A DNA stretch of 64,000 bases from Flagellimonas aurea. Lineage in GTDB: Bacteria; Bacteroidota; Bacteroidia; Flavobacteriales; Flavobacteriaceae. The stretch is from the NCBI RefSeq assembly GCF_017313785.1, contig NZ_JAFLNL010000002.1, positions 372,001-436,000 of the forward strand, read 5' to 3'. A program made the position numbers and the translations under genes. The notes beneath the pieces were generated by a model. It did not search any database. It was not told where the DNA came from and saw only the letters and a program-made list of their open reading frames with translations. Shown here piece after piece: positions 63,478 to 64,000 of the stretch (its first letter is position 1; each line of letters begins with the position of its first letter).

Positions 63478-64000
63478 TCAAATTTTGATGGTCATTACCG
63501 GTATTTTGGCGTGATTGGAAACATTCTCGGCCAAGCTTCCAACAACAAAGTGGTCCAATCCCTTGCGGCCATGGGTTGGAATCACCAATAGGTCGGCGTT
63601 TCTTTCAAAACAATAACGCAGTATGCCCCGCTCCACGGAATTATCGTCATAAAAATGGATATCGATTTGCTCGCCCAATTCTTTTTTAAAGTTTTCCATT
63701 CGTTTGACCACATCATCCCTGCCCATAAAATTGGCCCCGGCACTGTGCACATATACCACTTCCAAGGAAGCGTTGTTCAATTGGGCAAATGCCTCGGCTT
63801 TGCGATATACCGGAATGGCCTCCATCTCCAGGTCACAGGCCATCACCATTCGTTTAATATCAAATTCATTGGAGCTTGCCTTGATTACGATAACGGGAAG
63901 TTCAGAGGAACGCACCACCTTTTCCGTATTGGACCCAACAAATAATTCCTTTAGTCCGCTGGTACCATGCGACCCCATTACGATCAAATCACAGTTTTGC
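63478..64000 (-). CDS. Universal stress protein, N-terminal part outside the window
   Basis: The frame runs from the stop at 63478 to the window edge and continues beyond it (QNCDLIVMGSHGTSG at the edge), so the start is not visible. It comprises the end of one Usp domain (MGSHGTSGLKELFVGSNTEKVV) and a complete second domain with VIPTHGRKGLDHFVVGSLAENV, a canonical Usp nucleotide loop. It is the third usp of the cluster. Confidence 0.9.
   Translation of the reverse strand, partial: QNCDLIVMGSHGTSGLKELFVGSNTEKVVRSSELPVIVIKASSNEFDIKRMVMACDLEMEAIPVYRKAEAFAQLNNASLEVVYVHSAGANFMGRDDVVKRMENFKKELGEQIDIHFYDDNSVERGILRYCFERNADLLVIPTHGRKGLDHFVVGSLAENVSNHAKIPVMTIKI

Noticed and set aside
63478..63987. 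A complete usp gene starting with TTG at 63987
   Set aside because: The frame stays open to the window edge and the apparent start lies inside the Usp motif. The gene is cut by the window boundary.

Overview
The window is chromosomal DNA of a Bacteroidota bacterium, almost certainly a marine Flavobacteriaceae (a Muricauda/Allomuricauda-like genus is a guess from general protein flavour). The grounds are a giant SprB-repeat adhesin with a type IX secretion type B C-terminal domain, promoters with the Bacteroidota -7 box TAnnTTTG, TPR-containing histidine kinases, LytTR and REC-Crp regulators, and integrases of the Bacteroidota SAM-like type. Coding density is high and most genes are on the minus strand.

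Layout. 0.3-2.1 kb: a GAF histidine kinase and a decayed IS3-type transposase. 2.2-18.7 kb: a stretch bounded by two imperfect ~95-bp repeats that each carry a tRNA-Arg 3'-end fragment. It holds an inorganic-carbon uptake operon (dabB-dabA plus two small genes) with a divergent LysR gene, then a two-operon cluster (a NarL-type two-component system with a secreted protein; a MORN protein, a CHAT protease-like protein and two membrane proteins), then a frameshifted tyrosine integrase. 18.7-23.2 kb: a PspC-like protein, a LytS/LytTR pair, two small enzyme-like proteins and the intact tRNA-Arg(TCT). 23.3-32.8 kb: a sugar isomerase-like protein, yceI-porin-yceI, pyruvate phosphate dikinase, a cation efflux protein and a lipoprotein esterase. 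32.8-43.6 kb: one 3592-residue surface adhesin gene. 43.8-54.7 kb: a MoxR/DUF58/BatA membrane operon and a tldE/tldD pair. 55.0-64.0 kb: cardiolipin synthase, D-lactate dehydrogenase, three universal stress proteins, a PAS kinase with a REC-Crp/Fnr regulator and a TerB-like protein.

Two regulatory patterns are the most notable observations. (1) A near-identical dyad, TGAT-N4-ATCA (one copy TGAC-N4-ATCA), lies centred 32-33 bp upstream of a -7-like box at seven promoters: yceI-porin, ppdK, the small gene/D-LDH operon, a 138-aa gene, two universal stress protein genes and the TerB-like gene. This is the geometry of a class II Crp/Fnr activator. A REC-Crp fusion regulator is encoded in the same cluster, so these genes probably form one low-oxygen or stress regulon. 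(2) A palindrome built on AATACGGCAATTGCCGTATT lies exactly 35 bp upstream of a perfect TAnnTTTG box at both operons of the CHAT cluster. It is the probable operator of the cluster's own NarL-type response regulator, which would make the CHAT/MORN/membrane-protein genes one self-regulated signalling module of unknown purpose.

All statements come from reading the sequence; no database search was run. Family names rest on recognised motifs. Functions of the small and hypothetical proteins are unknown unless stated.
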